64,000 bases of DNA from Amorphophallus konjac (Eukaryota; Streptophyta; Magnoliopsida; Alismatales; Araceae): positions 78,219,731-78,283,730 of the forward strand of contig CM040117.1 in the NCBI GenBank assembly GCA_022559845.1. The letters run 5' to 3'. The translations under genes and the position numbers were made by a program. A model generated the notes under the pieces. That model was not told the DNA's origin. It did not search any database and worked only from the letters and a program-made list of their open reading frames with translations. Positions 20,926 to 32,885 of the stretch are shown piece after piece (positions within the stretch are counted from its first letter, which is position 1; every line of letters begins with the position of its first letter).

Positions 20926-23769
20926 TCATTCTCGTATCATACAATTGGCTATCATTGCTCTCGGCTTTCGACTAAGGGCATCAGCAACATAATTACCCTT
21001 TCCAGGATGGTATTGAATATTGAAGTCGAAGTCCTTGAGATATTCTAGCCAGCGTCTTTGTCTCATGTTTAGCTCCTTTTGTGAAAATAGATATTTGAGA
21101 CTTTTGTGATCTGAGTAGACAGTGAACTGTACTCCATAGAGATAGTGTCTCCATATCTTTAGGGCAAATACCACCGCGGCCAGTTCTAAGTCATGGACGG
21201 GGTAATTCTCCTCATGCTTCTTCAGTTGACGTGAAGAGTATGCTATGACCTTTCCTTGTTGCATTAGGACACATCCAAGGCCAATGCCAGAAGCATCTGT
21301 GTAGACCTCGAATTTCTCTCCTTCTATTGGTAGAGCTAACACCGGAGCTGTAGTGAGATGATCCTTGAGAGTTTGGAAACTTCTTTCACATTCCTCACTC
21401 CATTCATATCGGATCTCCTTACGAGTTAATCTTGTAAGTGGTATGGCGATCTTAGAGAAATCTTTGATGAATCGCCGATAATAGCCTGCAAGACCTAAGA
21501 AACTTCTGATCTCGCTTGCATTAGTGGGTCTTTCCCAGTTCCTTACAGCTTCAACTTTTGACGGATCTACAGATAATCCATCCTTTGATATGACATGTCC
21601 GAGAAAAGCCACTTCTTCCAGCCAGAACTCGCATTTGCTGAGCTTAGCGTATAGTTGATTTATCCTCAAGATTTGTAATGCAATCCTCAAATGCTCTTCA
21701 TGTCCTTCCTTAGTCTTGGAATATATCAATATATCATCAATGAAAACTACCACAAATTGATCTAGATAAGGCCTGAATATGCTATTCATTAACTGCATAA
21801 AGGCAGCAGGGGCATTTGTTAGTCCAAAAGGCATGACAACAAATTCGTAATGGCCATACCTGCTTCTGAATGCAGTCTTATGAATGTCATCATCCTTGAT
21901 TCTTAATTGATGATATCCCGACCTGAGATCAATCTTGGAAAAGTATTTGGATCCTGAAATCTGATCAAATAATTCATCGATTCTCGGCAGTGGATACTTG
22001 TTCTTGATAGTAAGATGATTCAACTGTCGATAGTCGATACACAACCTCATGGATCCATCCTTCTTCTTTACAAATAAGACTGGTGCTCCCCACGGGGAAG
22101 TACTTGGTCTAATAAACCCTTTTTGGATTAGTTCCATCAACTGCTCCTTCAACTCTTTGAGTTCAGCCGGGGACATTCTATAGGGTGCCTTTGAAACTGG
22201 ACCAGCACCAGGGACTAAGTCAATGGTGAAGGCCACTTCTCTTTGAGGGGGTAATCCCGGCAAATCTTCCGGAAATACGTCTGAAAATTCTTGCACTACC
22301 TGAATGTCTTCTATCTTAGTGTCCTTTGTTTCCTTAACTGTGACAAATGCAAGGAAGGATACACATCCTTTCCTGACGAGCTTGCTTGCTCGAAGAGCCG
22401 AAATAAGAGGGGATTTGCTCCGACTCTTGGGGCGAGAAAAGACTAATTCTGGAAAATCTTTAAAAGCAATTTGGCTATTGCGGCAATCAACCGTTGCATG
22501 GTATTTGGATAACCAGTCCGCTCCCAGTATAACATCATACTCCTTTAGATCGAGGCATATGAGATCTATAGGTAAATTCCTACCTTGAACCATTACCTCA
22601 CAGTTTTGATAGTGATGAGTAATATCATTTTCACTTCCCAGAGGAGTAGTTAGGACTATTTTTATCCATTCTGGTTCTAACGGTAACGGGTCGGCAAACT
22701 TCTTAGAAATAAAGGAATGTGATGCACCCGTATCAAATAAGACATAAGCATTTTTGGAACAAATTTTCAATGTACCTTCCACTAATCCGCCTTCTTCTTC
22801 AGGTTCGGTCTCCTGGATTGCATGAAGACGAGCATTCTTCGTCACCGGGCGTTTACCATCGCCGGCTTGGTCATTCATTAATGGACACTCGGGAATCCGA
22901 TGCTCACGGCTTCCACAACGGAGACAAGCTCCTAATTTCCTCCAACATTCTTCTGTCTTGTGACCAGCCTTGTCACAATGCTTACATACTGTATTAGAAG
23001 GTGTAGTGGTGATAGAGAAGGGCTTGGATTTCTTGAACTTGGAATCTTGAGAGGATGAACCTCCATTATTGGGCCTCTTCTTAAAGTTGGGTTTGAAGGA
23101 ACCCGAACTTGTGACTTGCTCCTTCTTATCTTTCCCACGGATCCTATCAGATAGTTCTGTGGCATCTTCAAGTAATTGAGCTCGGCGCACTATTTCGGAA
23201 TAAACTTGGATGTCCATAGGCGCCAGTTGAGTAATGTAGTGGGGCCTAAGCCCATTAAGAAATCTACGGGCTTTCATCTTCTCCATGCTAATAAGATGCT
23301 TAGCATATCTAGACAACCTGGAGAACTGAGCTTCATAATCTACTAATGATAAAGATCGTTGCTTCAATGCAGAGAATTCTGCAGCCTTCTTTTCTTGGAC
23401 TCGGTCCGAGAAATATTTAGCATTGAAGTATTCCACAAATTCTTCCCATGTTACTTGAGTAGGATCGATGGTTGCTTCAATAGACTCCCACCAGCACCTA
23501 GCATCTTTCTCTAACTGGAATGTAGCTAATAGAACTTTGTCCTGATCCGTGCATTGCATGACACGGAATATGCGTTCGGTTTCTCGAACCCAATGCTCGG
23601 CATCGTCCGGATCGGTCGATCCCATGAACTTCGGGGGATTCATGTTCTTAAATGCTTGGTGTAAGCTTCCAGCTCGTGGAGCACCACCTTGTGCTACCTG
23701 TTGTAGCACTTGAGTCATCCCTTGAAGGGTACGCTGCATGTTGCGCCATTGAGCACGTTCGGCAGCCAT
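20926..23769 (-). pseudogene. gag-pol: Gag-protease-RT-RNase H of element E
   Basis: 947 open codons from the ATG at 23769. Gag capsid at 45-215 ([29 protein letters not shown]-type segments); two CCHC knuckles at 262-295; protease DTGA at 346-349 and ILGADWL at 414-420; RT at about 520-715 with [20 protein letters not shown] and FIDD at 676-679; RNase H with D824 (YTDAS), D887 (YSDH) and D930. It ends at a TGA at about 20923, after which the frame continues in phase into integrase. All catalytic motifs in this part look intact. It packages, processes and copies the element RNA; because integrase lies beyond the stop, the polyprotein is broken. Confidence 0.92.
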
Positions 23770-23942
23770 TATCCTACAATTACAATAACTATATTAGTAC
23801 GTGATCGTATTTAAAGACTCGTACACTATGTTAAATCTAACCCTTGGTTCTACCCAATCTCACTGGTTTAAAGGTTCAACTTATCCTTGGACTTGGGTTT
23901 TTCCTAGGAATTGAATACCCTAGGCTCTGATACCACAAAGAC
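23770..23942 (-). other. Element E leader with Met-tRNA primer-binding site
   Basis: Minus-strand TGGTATCAGAGC at 23924-23935, extending on as CTAGGG, seven bases inside the LTR end. Short leader of about 170 bases to the gag ATG. Confidence 0.85.
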
Positions 23943-25409
23943 TGTCACGCCCCGAGCGCGGAAGATACCCGGAGGTGCGCGACGTGTCTATATCAATCAT
24001 GTCAATCAGAGTGGTCGTGTATTCGACACAAAGACAGAGATGCGTAAAATAGCAAGATAACCCAATCCTTTATTCCTTTATAATAGACTATTACAAATCC
24101 AATACTCTGTTTAATAAAAAAGAAAAGTACATAGTTGACTCAAGAAACTATAGAAAAGACTAGATGACACTTGAGCAGCTCTAGCACTTTCACTCATGAC
24201 CATTCCTATCCGATTGACTTCCGTCGTCGTCGGACTTACCTGAAAAGTAAAAAGGGACAAACGGGATGAGCGAACGCTCAGTAGGAAATTATATCTCAAG
24301 TACTAGCAAGGGGTTTAAGTAATTACATCTTTCATGAATGCAATAAAGCTATGCATGCTCGCATAAAACGACAAGATAGAGAGAATGTAATATCAAGGAA
24401 ATAAGATGAACTAATCATGATCTTTCAACAAGATAACAAGGGTATTCGAGATATTTAAGCGAGTACGTTTAACAAGTCATGTCAAGAACTTTGGCTATCA
24501 TGTATCAAGCAAGTAAATTACCCTTTTGCGGGCCACGCATTTCATGTCAAGTCAAGTACGATTCAAGTACAAGATGTGTTTGGAATGTCTAATCAAGCAA
24601 GTCAAGTACTCGGTATAATGCCAGATACCTTATCATTTTAACTCCCATGGGCACAAGTACTTTCGGGTGCTCCTCCCAGGACCAGATCGGGCCCTATATG
24701 CGCAGGCATTTATCATGTATTTTTTTTTGACATCCACTCTTGTTTATATAGCCAATATAGAATTTCAATAATCAAGCTTGTAGACATGTATGACAACTTT
24801 GGATAGAATAGAGTCCAAAATATGACAAAGGACATAGATTGGTGATAATAACGGTATAATCATGATTATCGATGAAACTAGGTGGAATTAGGTTCCCTTA
24901 ACTTAGGTACCATGACAAATCGATATGGACATTCTATATATAGAATTGAGGTCCACATGAACAGTATATCAAAGTAAGATACCCTCATTCTTATCATAGA
25001 ATTGAGGTTTCCAAGAATGACATGATATGGCATGATATCATCATCCCATTAAGAATTTCTTATGATATACACTTTGTATAAACATAAGGGCCGGTATACC
25101 ATGTTTCTTTAGATTGACATGGCAAGGATCGTGTAATGAGTTTTTCAGGTACAACCAGCTCAATCGGCCTTGAGGGAATCCAAGGCTACGAGGAGTCTTA
25201 CGGAGGTCTCTATGACTAACTCGCTAGTCCAAAGGAACGGAATGTCCAATGGAGAGCTTGTATGTCAATGAGAGTTGAGTGTGATCGATGAAACAACGTG
25301 AAAAAGTGGGACTATACTCACGGAGTGGAGAATAGTGCCGATATATATATTATATAATATGAAACCATCGGTTAACAGAATCAGGATAAAAATCATTTTT
25401 ACAGAAAAT

Positions 25410-26035
25410 AACGACTTACGCTAAGTCGTTTCTCAAGTAAGTAACGCCTAACAGAAGGGCGTTACACATGTTTCCATTTTGCAGAATTTTTAATAATTCA
25501 GTAATTTATCTAAAACACGCCCTGGTCAGGGGCGTTTCTTCAGGAGTTGACGACTTCACATGAAGGCGTCTTATTATTTACATATCTGTCAGAATGTAAA
25601 TAATTTTTGGGATTGATAGAAAACACGCCCTGGGAAGGGGCGTTACTGTTTAATTCTATTTTACAGAATAAATATATTTCAGGATTTTAACAGAGGAACG
25701 CCCTAGGAAGAGGCGTTAGCTTTCAGAATCACGCCCTGTTCTGGGGCGTTAACATAAAAAAAACGACTTTATCCAAGTCGTGAATTCAAGAAATTTACAA
25801 TACTCCAGGAAATAAAAATTTCAAGTGACAGGAGACATGGTCATGACAAGAACATTAGTAGGAATTTACAGGTAGAGTCATGCATTAGATATCAGGATTT
25901 CATATATATCATTTTTATAACGTGGGTAGTTAATATTTTCATGAAAGTAACGCCTGTATATAGGGCGTTTATTATGAATTAACGACCATAGTGATGGTCG
26001 TTTCTTTTAAAGTAGCGCCCTATTCAAGGGCGTTT
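25410..26035. repeat. Hairpin array, block 1, element E 5' LTR
   Basis: Copy of the block at 17735-18361 in the other LTR. Notable differences: ACGACTT/AAGTCGT at 25763-25781 where the 3' LTR has ATGACTT/AAGTCAT, and AACGACCAT/ATGGTCGTT, a perfect stem here. Confidence 0.85.
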
Positions 26036-26559
26036 CTTTCAATAATATTCCAACGTCTGAGAAACTAAAAATAAAACTAATACATGATATGCATGATGCT
26101 TCTTGTATATATATATTTAGTTTGGGCTACAAGACTTGAGAAGATCCTACCTTGATGAAGATAATCTGATGAACGGTGAAGAATTTAGAAGAACAGAGTC
26201 TCCATAAAGTCTCCTGGCGATGGAACTTGCTAACAGCAGTATGCACAGAAGAGAATGCAAATGATCGTCAATGAAGAATCCCCGTTCTTCAGTAGGTTAG
26301 AAGAATTTTCCTACAGAGAAAATTGAAGAAATTACTATTTCTTCATGAGTGTAATCGTAGGTATAGGAGAAGAGGAATAACCTTACCGGTCTTTAGTCTT
26401 GACAGGCAATTCCTATAAAACCAAAGAAGATGAAGAAACAGTCAGTGTTCTTCATATGAGCATATGCAGAGAAAGAATTTAAGGAATAACTGTTAGTTAT
26501 TCACCTACCGCGACAGGGACGATCGACCAAATAGCTTTCTAGGGTTCGACTGTCAAGGG

Positions 26560-26567
26560 TATTTATA
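26560..26567 (-). promoter_or_regulatory. TATA box, element E 5' LTR
   Basis: Minus-strand TATAAATA, the likely promoter for the gag-pol transcript. Hairpin block 26711-26948 lies upstream of it and block 25410-26035 downstream, in the putative transcript. Confidence 0.6.
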
Positions 26568-26710
26568 GGATTTTTGGGTGTCCTATTAGAGTTAGTGTTC
26601 TAGTGAGGGTAATATATCCCTAATAGAGTCCTTACCACTTTTTAACTCTTTCTAATACTTATCTATTACCCTGGATAAGTTCTGGGTTCGAACGGTTCAC
26701 GAACTTAATT

Positions 26711-26948
26711 AACGCCTTGGGTCAGGGCGTCTATTCTTAAATTAACGACCTTGTTCAGGTCGTTTATTAAGAAGCGTCTTGTATAAGGGCGTTCCTTATT
26801 TTTGAAACACGCCCAAGATATGGGCGTTTCTTTTACTTACCTATTTGGTCGCGTGAGAGTTGACGACCACAAGTGTGGGCGTCCTTTCTTTAGTCACGCC
26901 GTTTATAGAGGCGTTTCTTTTTAAATTAACGCCTTACTAAGAGGCGTT
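26711..26948. repeat. Hairpin array, block 2, element E 5' LTR
   Basis: Copy of 19037-19274. At 26862-26883 both arms keep CG (GACGACCAC/GTGGGCGTC) where the 3' LTR has TG and CA. Confidence 0.85.
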
Positions 26949-27009
26949 ATTTGTACTTTGTTTATTTTTTTTAATTTTATTTCAATATTCATTTATCAGG
27001 GTTGCTACA

Positions 27010-27014
27010 GACCA
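27010..27014. repeat. Target-site duplication GACCA, right copy (element E)
   Basis: Second copy of the duplication made by element E. Confidence 0.93.
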
Positions 27015-27339
27015 ACTCAACAATTCTGAGAAGATCACTACAACCAAAAAGGGGCTAAATGAGAACTGCAGTTCCCACAAGTATAAGAAATGCAAGAAAG
27101 GGAAGTGTAGGGTAGCACCTGTAAGCCAAACTCAAGGAAAGTGCTGGCATTGTGGTAAAGGAAACCATCAATCGAAGGAGTGTTATCGTAAGTCGGGAGC
27201 ATGCCTTCGTTGCGGAAGCTTAGACCATAAGATAGCTGAATGCCATGTTCTGCCCCCGAAGCTCCCAGGAGGAATTCAAGCTATAGCCAAACTTGCCAAA
27301 GGAAAAATGGTGGAAGGTACCCCTCACCCGCAATCCTAA
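27015..27339 (+). CDS. gag: Short gag of element D, 3' part with two zinc knuckles
   Basis: Continues the frame begun at 16134 and ends TAA at 27337-27339. It has a basic stretch (KYKKCKKGKC), then CWHCGKGNHQSKEC and CLRCGSLDHKIAEC, two CCHC knuckles that match the pair in gag of element E ([14 protein letters not shown] and [14 protein letters not shown]). The likely role is RNA binding or packaging. No protease or pol follows; about 110 bases of non-coding sequence lead to the polypurine tract. Confidence 0.75.
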
Positions 27340-27438
27340 ATTAGTTTTTTTCCACACTTAGATAGCACCATAATGAGTTACAACTAGTCCTCCGTTGGGA
27401 GTAGAAGGTAATGTGAATTTGGGGACCAAATTCTTTTA

Positions 27439-27450
27439 AGTGGGGGAGGG
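27439..27450 (+). other. Element D polypurine tract
   Basis: AGTGGGGGAGGG directly before the 3' LTR at 27451. The same string on the opposite strand adjoins the LTR of element E at 19336-19347. Confidence 0.85.
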
Positions 27451-28069
27451 TGTAACACCCGGTAAATTCGAAGGCTGAAAAGGAATAAATATAAATATAT
27501 ATATATATATATTTAGCCAATACACGATGATATTTCCATATTCTATTAAATAGTTCATAATATTGAATGAATAAGAATGTGGGTATATTGTTTTAGAATA
27601 AATAAATTGGTGGCTAGTTAAATCCCCTTTTTAAATAAAAATGAATATTTTTCCTAGGATCGAACCTATCTCTGATACCCAAGAATGATTAATATGGTAA
27701 TTAAAGTAAATAAAATTATGAAAAGTAAAAATCCCTATATAAAGTACTACCTTACTTAAACTCTTAATCGATAAAGACCCTAGTGTATAATTGTGACCGG
27801 CCACACTGAATTTAAGAGATAGCCGTAAGAGCCTTGCACGTGAAACTAACTTAAGGCAGAAGGGCCTCATATATATATAAATACAAAGATATATAGATAT
27901 AATACATGTATAACTTAATGGGCCTTAATCCAAAAACCCATTGTACAAGCTTTAAAAACTATATAAATATATAATATATTATGTATGCCAAGTCTTAAGC
28001 AACTGTGAAGAAACTACCCATATATATATCTGTATGTGCATATTTATAATACAATAAGATATATATTAA

Positions 28070-28103
<34 letters not shown>

Positions 28104-31100
28104 CAACCACATATATATATACATGCATATTATAACCCACACCTAAATGGGCTTTCCAGTGGAGCTGGAACTCACATGGGCCCTTGAAACATAAAGGAGC
28201 CTTAACCATATACAATCTCAAGGTAGAAATCTTTAATGGGCCTTATGCTCACCTTTAAGAGTCTTACAGTATAAGTGAACCTTAAATAACCTTTAAACCC
28301 ACACAAATCTGTATATATATAATATTCATTACAATACATATAAGTCACTCATATATATATTATACATATATATATATGTGTGTACAACTATATAAACAAT
28401 ATATATAGATAAATATATACCCACATATATATGAACACATACCTAAAACAATAATGTATTATGTGCTTAAAAGAGACCCCCGTACGTGTCTATATAAACC
28501 CCAAATATATTACAATGCATATAAGTAAATCCACTTATAAATACATAATATATAAATGCAAAGCCCACTCCACACACTCACAGCAAGCTCACGTGAGCTT
28601 TCACCAAGCCCAAACTAAAACTAAAACCCTTGTTATAACCCAAACTCACGTATATGCTACCCAAACACCTAACAATTCTAACCAAAGAAATATAGATATT
28701 AATACACTTATATATATAAACCCATGAGGCCTTCAGCCCATATGCACATTATAGATATCATATTTAATGAAGGGTTTTGCCATCCACGTACCAGCAAACC
28801 CACAAGGTGGGTATACATGCCCATACACAACTAGGTCCAACCTATATAGATATACATAAGTATTAAAGCCTACCCAAGAACCCACGTGAGCCTTCTTATA
28901 AGGCCAACCCAACCCACGGTCACCAACATTTTCAACCCAATAACCACTCACGTGCACACTTGTGCATGCATGGTTTAGCTTTAGGGTTTCATGTACGAAA
29001 CTTAGCAGGCGGCTGTTTAATCAGAAGGGAGGCGACCATGCATAGTAGGTTTAAGACCCTGCCAATTTCACACGTAAAACCTTCCAATTACGAACAATAG
29101 AACCCTCCAGAACATTGAAAGTCTTATAAAACCACCACCTCGTCGATCGTAACAGCCTAAGTTGCACTTCTACTTGCCGATCTGCGTCCTCGTTGTCCTG
29201 CAGCTGATCCTTTTTTCTCCTGCAAGCATCCGCGGCGTCAACACGTAAAGGAGCCATGCTCCTTCATTCCTCTTCCTTGTTGCGGTTGTTATTTTGACGA
29301 AACAGAAACAACACCCCTCTTACCCTCTGCTTCATCACTTGCAGAGAACTGAGGGCCGTGCGTAAAGCCACCAGGAAAGGGAGTCTTCTTCCCTTCGTCT
29401 TCCTCCTGTTGCACACGGAGGCGGTCATCTCATACTCTATTTCGAACATAGTATCGTTCCAGCAAGTTTTCTTTACAGTTCATCACAGAAATCTCCACTT
29501 AAGGTAGGTTTTCTAAAGTTTCGTAGCCCAAACAAAAATTAATTCATCATTGTAGGTGTTCTCTCTTCATGTCAAAGATTATAATTAGATTAAACTTCAC
29601 ATGATATTTCTACATGATTTTTACTACATTATTTCTTTCGTGTTTTGGTTTAATACTATAGAAGTTAGTTATGGAGTTTTCGCCTTAATAACTTGTACGT
29701 GGGTATCGGAGTCTCCTTTGGCTATGAAAATTTATGGGCGTACTAGTGGGATGGAGACCGAGGTAGTGAGAGTGGTTGCACCATTTTTTGTGCCCCCTAT
29801 CTCAAGATCCCCCATCTCTCAACGAAAAATTATTTTGAACATCCAGTTAAGTAGAATTTTTTGAGCCCGTCATTTCGGTATATCATAGGCTCGATTCCGA
29901 CGTAGTTACGTCGAGAAACGAGAGGACCAAAGTTGAAACAATTTGTAAAGAAATGACGAAAATAAGAATTGTCGTCAAATCTTTTGACGACGTAACACAT
30001 GTCGTCAAATTATATATATATATATCTTGTAACAATATCTTTGAAAATTGATATCTATTAAAATATGTTACAAAAAATAATAAAAAATATATTTTTAGAA
30101 TCCTTGAATTTTTCTCCTAATTATCATATATTCTATTTTTTAAAAATTAATTTATATAAATTAATGTCTCTTTGAATGTATATTTTTGAAATTATTCAAT
30201 TAAATAGATATTGACGTGAATTCTTGTTAAATAAATTAAGTTAAAAATCATAAAATTAACGTCTCTCTATGTGGACGCTAATTAACAAATGACGTCACTC
30301 ATGGGCATTAATTAATATAAGTTTATTTAATTATGGTTAATTATAGAATTGGATGGACATGAATTCTATAATTAACGCATTCATGTTCTCACCGTTTTCT
30401 CCCGATTTTGACCCATACGGCGGGTCTTCGGGCACTCTCATCTCACGTCCGTAGATGGAGTCCCTGTTTTACGATTGGTTCATGTATACACCTCAACTCT
30501 CGGTGACATACAAGCCCTCCATTAGACATTCCGTTCCTTTGGACTGGTAAGTTAGTCATTGGGACCTCCGTAAGTCTCCTCGTAGTCTTGGATTCCCTCA
30601 AGGCCGACTGAGCTGGTTGTACCTTAAACACCTTGTGCCTTTGATTGCCACGTCTTTTGGTAAACCGGCCCTCTCATGGTGCCATCTTGGTCCATGAGAG
30701 AATAATCCTAGCCGGTGGAATGATGATATTCCACTAGGCAGTGTCTTGGATTGAGTTCCTTATAGATGGGGTCAATCTCTCAGCTTGATTCATGTCCCTT
30801 GATTGGTGACAGGTTTAGTCATCCACTCAAGTTATCACGGCTACCTAGTTAAGGTACCGATTCTACCCAGGTTATCGACATGTCATGGTTCTCGTTGATT
30901 TTATCATTGCCCATCTAATGTTCTTCCTTGAATTCTGTGGAACTTATCCACGAATCTACCTTAATATTCTACATGAGTTTGTTCTTGGAATTCCATGGCT
31001 ATCATTAAAGTGGTTGTCTAGATATTACATGTAACAATGTCCGCGCATATAGGGCCCGATCTGGTCTTGGGAGGAGCACCCGAAAGTACTTGTGTCCATG

Positions 31101-31872
31101 GGAGTTATATTGATCACGGTGTGACATTGCACCGAAGTACTTGCTTGAATCTATGACACTCCACTATCTCTCTCTCTCTCTCGCGCGTGCTTGACTTGAT
31201 TGACTTGACACGACTTGCGTGGCCCGGAATGGGCAAAGTACTTGCTTGTTAATAGCCATTATCTCATGACATGAAAAACTTTATTGATATACTCGGTACA
31301 TGTTCAAATACTTGAAATCTTGAATACTTGAACTTCCCTATCTTGGATCGACAGTACGTGTTATTTCTTCTCGTTATCGTGTTCGATTCCATAGCGTTCT
31401 ATTTTACATGATTGACATGCTAGACTTGCATTTTCATTTAGAAGAGGTAATTACTTAAACCAATTGCTAGTTCTTGAGATATAATTCCTACTGAGCTTTC
31501 GCTCACTCAGTTTGTGCCAACATTTTTCAGGTAATCAGATGACTAGCGAGACCGAGACTCACATGGGAGGGACAAGTGTGCAAGCGAGCTTTGGAAATTA
31601 GTGAACCCGAGTCTTTTATCTTTCTTGAGTCTAGCATGATGTCTCTTATTTAGTTATATTGTCTAAGTCTATTAGTGCGTCATCTCCTTTTCTTTCATAG
31701 TGACGTAGTTGAGTCTTCAAGTTCTTGTAAGAGATTTATATTTGAAATAAAAATTTTATTGTTGTTCCAAATTATTTGGTCTCATGCCATTGCCCTTGAT
31801 CATTCACGACTGTTTAACTGCCACATTCCGAGCAAACAACACGTTCCGCTGCTATCGGTTCGGGGCGTGACA
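27451..31872 (+). repeat. Element D 3' LTR
   Basis: 4422 bp, adjoining the polypurine tract on its left and the TTGAG duplication on its right. Collinear with 11185-15773 but with a single copy of the 152-bp unit. Confidence 0.93.
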
Positions 31873-31877
31873 TTGAG
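31873..31877. repeat. Target-site duplication TTGAG, right copy (element D)
   Basis: Second copy of the duplication made by insertion of element D into the LTR of element C. Confidence 0.92.
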
Positions 31878-32605
31878 TGCATGACACTGCCTTACGTATG
31901 TATGCAACAGAATGTATAGACTTTGAATGCCGGGTGAAGAGTGTACAGACTTTGTCTTGAAAGATGTACAAATGCATATAGGAAAGTATGTACAATGACA
32001 ATGAGTGCTCAGGCATGCCATCAAAGAATGTACAGACTTTGTGTGCATACGACAAGACAATGTACAGACTTGCTAAAATGATGCATGGACATAACAGCAA
32101 AGAATGTGCAGACTTTGTATATGCATGAAACAACCAAATGCACTGACTATGCTCATGAATGTATAGACTTAGTGTGCAGACTTAGTGTATGTGCGAGACA
32201 AATCAATGCATAGACTATGTAAATGCATGAAGAGCACTGGCTGTACTGACTTGGTCGAATGAAGCAATGGATAGCTACTAAAGAATGTACAGACTTGAGT
32301 TGATGCAGTCTAGGCAAGACTCTGTACAGACTTTATAGCGTGCAGAGAAATGTTGCACCGGTTTTCAGTGACAGGACCTCATATGCAATGAGCGTGCTTC
32401 AGTGTATAGACATCATATGTAGTGAATCATGCATCGACTATATGGCGTGCAACTGATGAATGCACCGATGCAAGCTACACTTGTTATGCAATGCTATAAA
32501 TATGCACACTCAATCAGTCAATCTTTCATACTCATAGTGCTTGCTGACATCAAACTCATTCATACTCATTATGCTTGCTGACATCAAAACCACAGGGGCA
32601 CAACA
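31878..32605 (-). repeat. Element C 3' LTR, second part
   Basis: Continuation of the split LTR after element D. It ends in GGCACAACA on the plus strand, matching 39259. With 9748-11184 it totals about 2165 bp. Confidence 0.9.
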
Positions 32606-32885
32606 ATCTCTCCCTTTTTGATGATGGCAACACTATGAGTCACACAGACCCAAACTATTCTCCCCCTTTGACTTCATCAAAAAGAAAATAGTTTGAGAGA
32701 AAAATTAAGCAGGTATGAAAAGATTGATATAACATCTCCCCCTTTTACTACATGAAAGCATATTAGAGCTATCTATTCTCCCCCAAAGTGAAATATGACA
32801 CCACATAACTCCCCCTGAATAAAGGAATACAATCGACAAGCGCAGGGGCAGTTAGACAATCAAGTATCAATCCTCCCCCTTTAAG
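32606..32885 (-). other. Element C polypurine tract and five further polypurine-like tracts
   Basis: The tract touching the LTR reads AAAAAGGGAGAGAT on the minus strand (32606-32619). Further tracts of GGGGGAG type on the minus strand follow at about 32663, 32735, 32780, 32813 and 32873. One tract primes plus-strand DNA; a series of six within 280 bases is unusual. Confidence 0.7.

Larger units (their letters stand above)
16268..27009 (-). mobile_element. Element E: near-complete chromodomain Gypsy element (Tekay/Del-like)
   Basis: 10.7 kb with 3.07 kb LTRs (minus strand TGTAGCAACCC to GGGCGTGACA), a primer site, one gag-pol frame and a polypurine tract. LTRs differ at about 1 percent of the positions compared by eye, so it is the youngest insertion here. 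The polyprotein is in one frame but has three in-frame stops and two lost integrase residues, so this copy cannot encode active integrase. Lineage is inferred from gag, the single-frame pol and the C-terminal chromodomain block. Confidence 0.95.
23943..27009 (-). repeat. Element E 5' LTR
   Basis: 3067 bp, nearly identical to 16268-19335. It carries the same hairpin blocks at 25410-26035 and 26711-26948. Confidence 0.95.
11185..31872 (+). mobile_element. Element D: non-autonomous Gypsy element with 4.5 kb LTRs, split by E
   Basis: Very long LTRs (4589 and 4422 bp, TGTAACACCC to CGTGACA) flank an internal region of only about 0.93 kb once element E is set aside. The internal region has a Met-tRNA primer site, a short gag-derived gene with zinc knuckles and a polypurine tract. 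LTR and gag segments are homologous to element E, which is inserted in opposite orientation. Without pol, D must use enzymes of another element, E being the obvious type. Confidence 0.93.
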
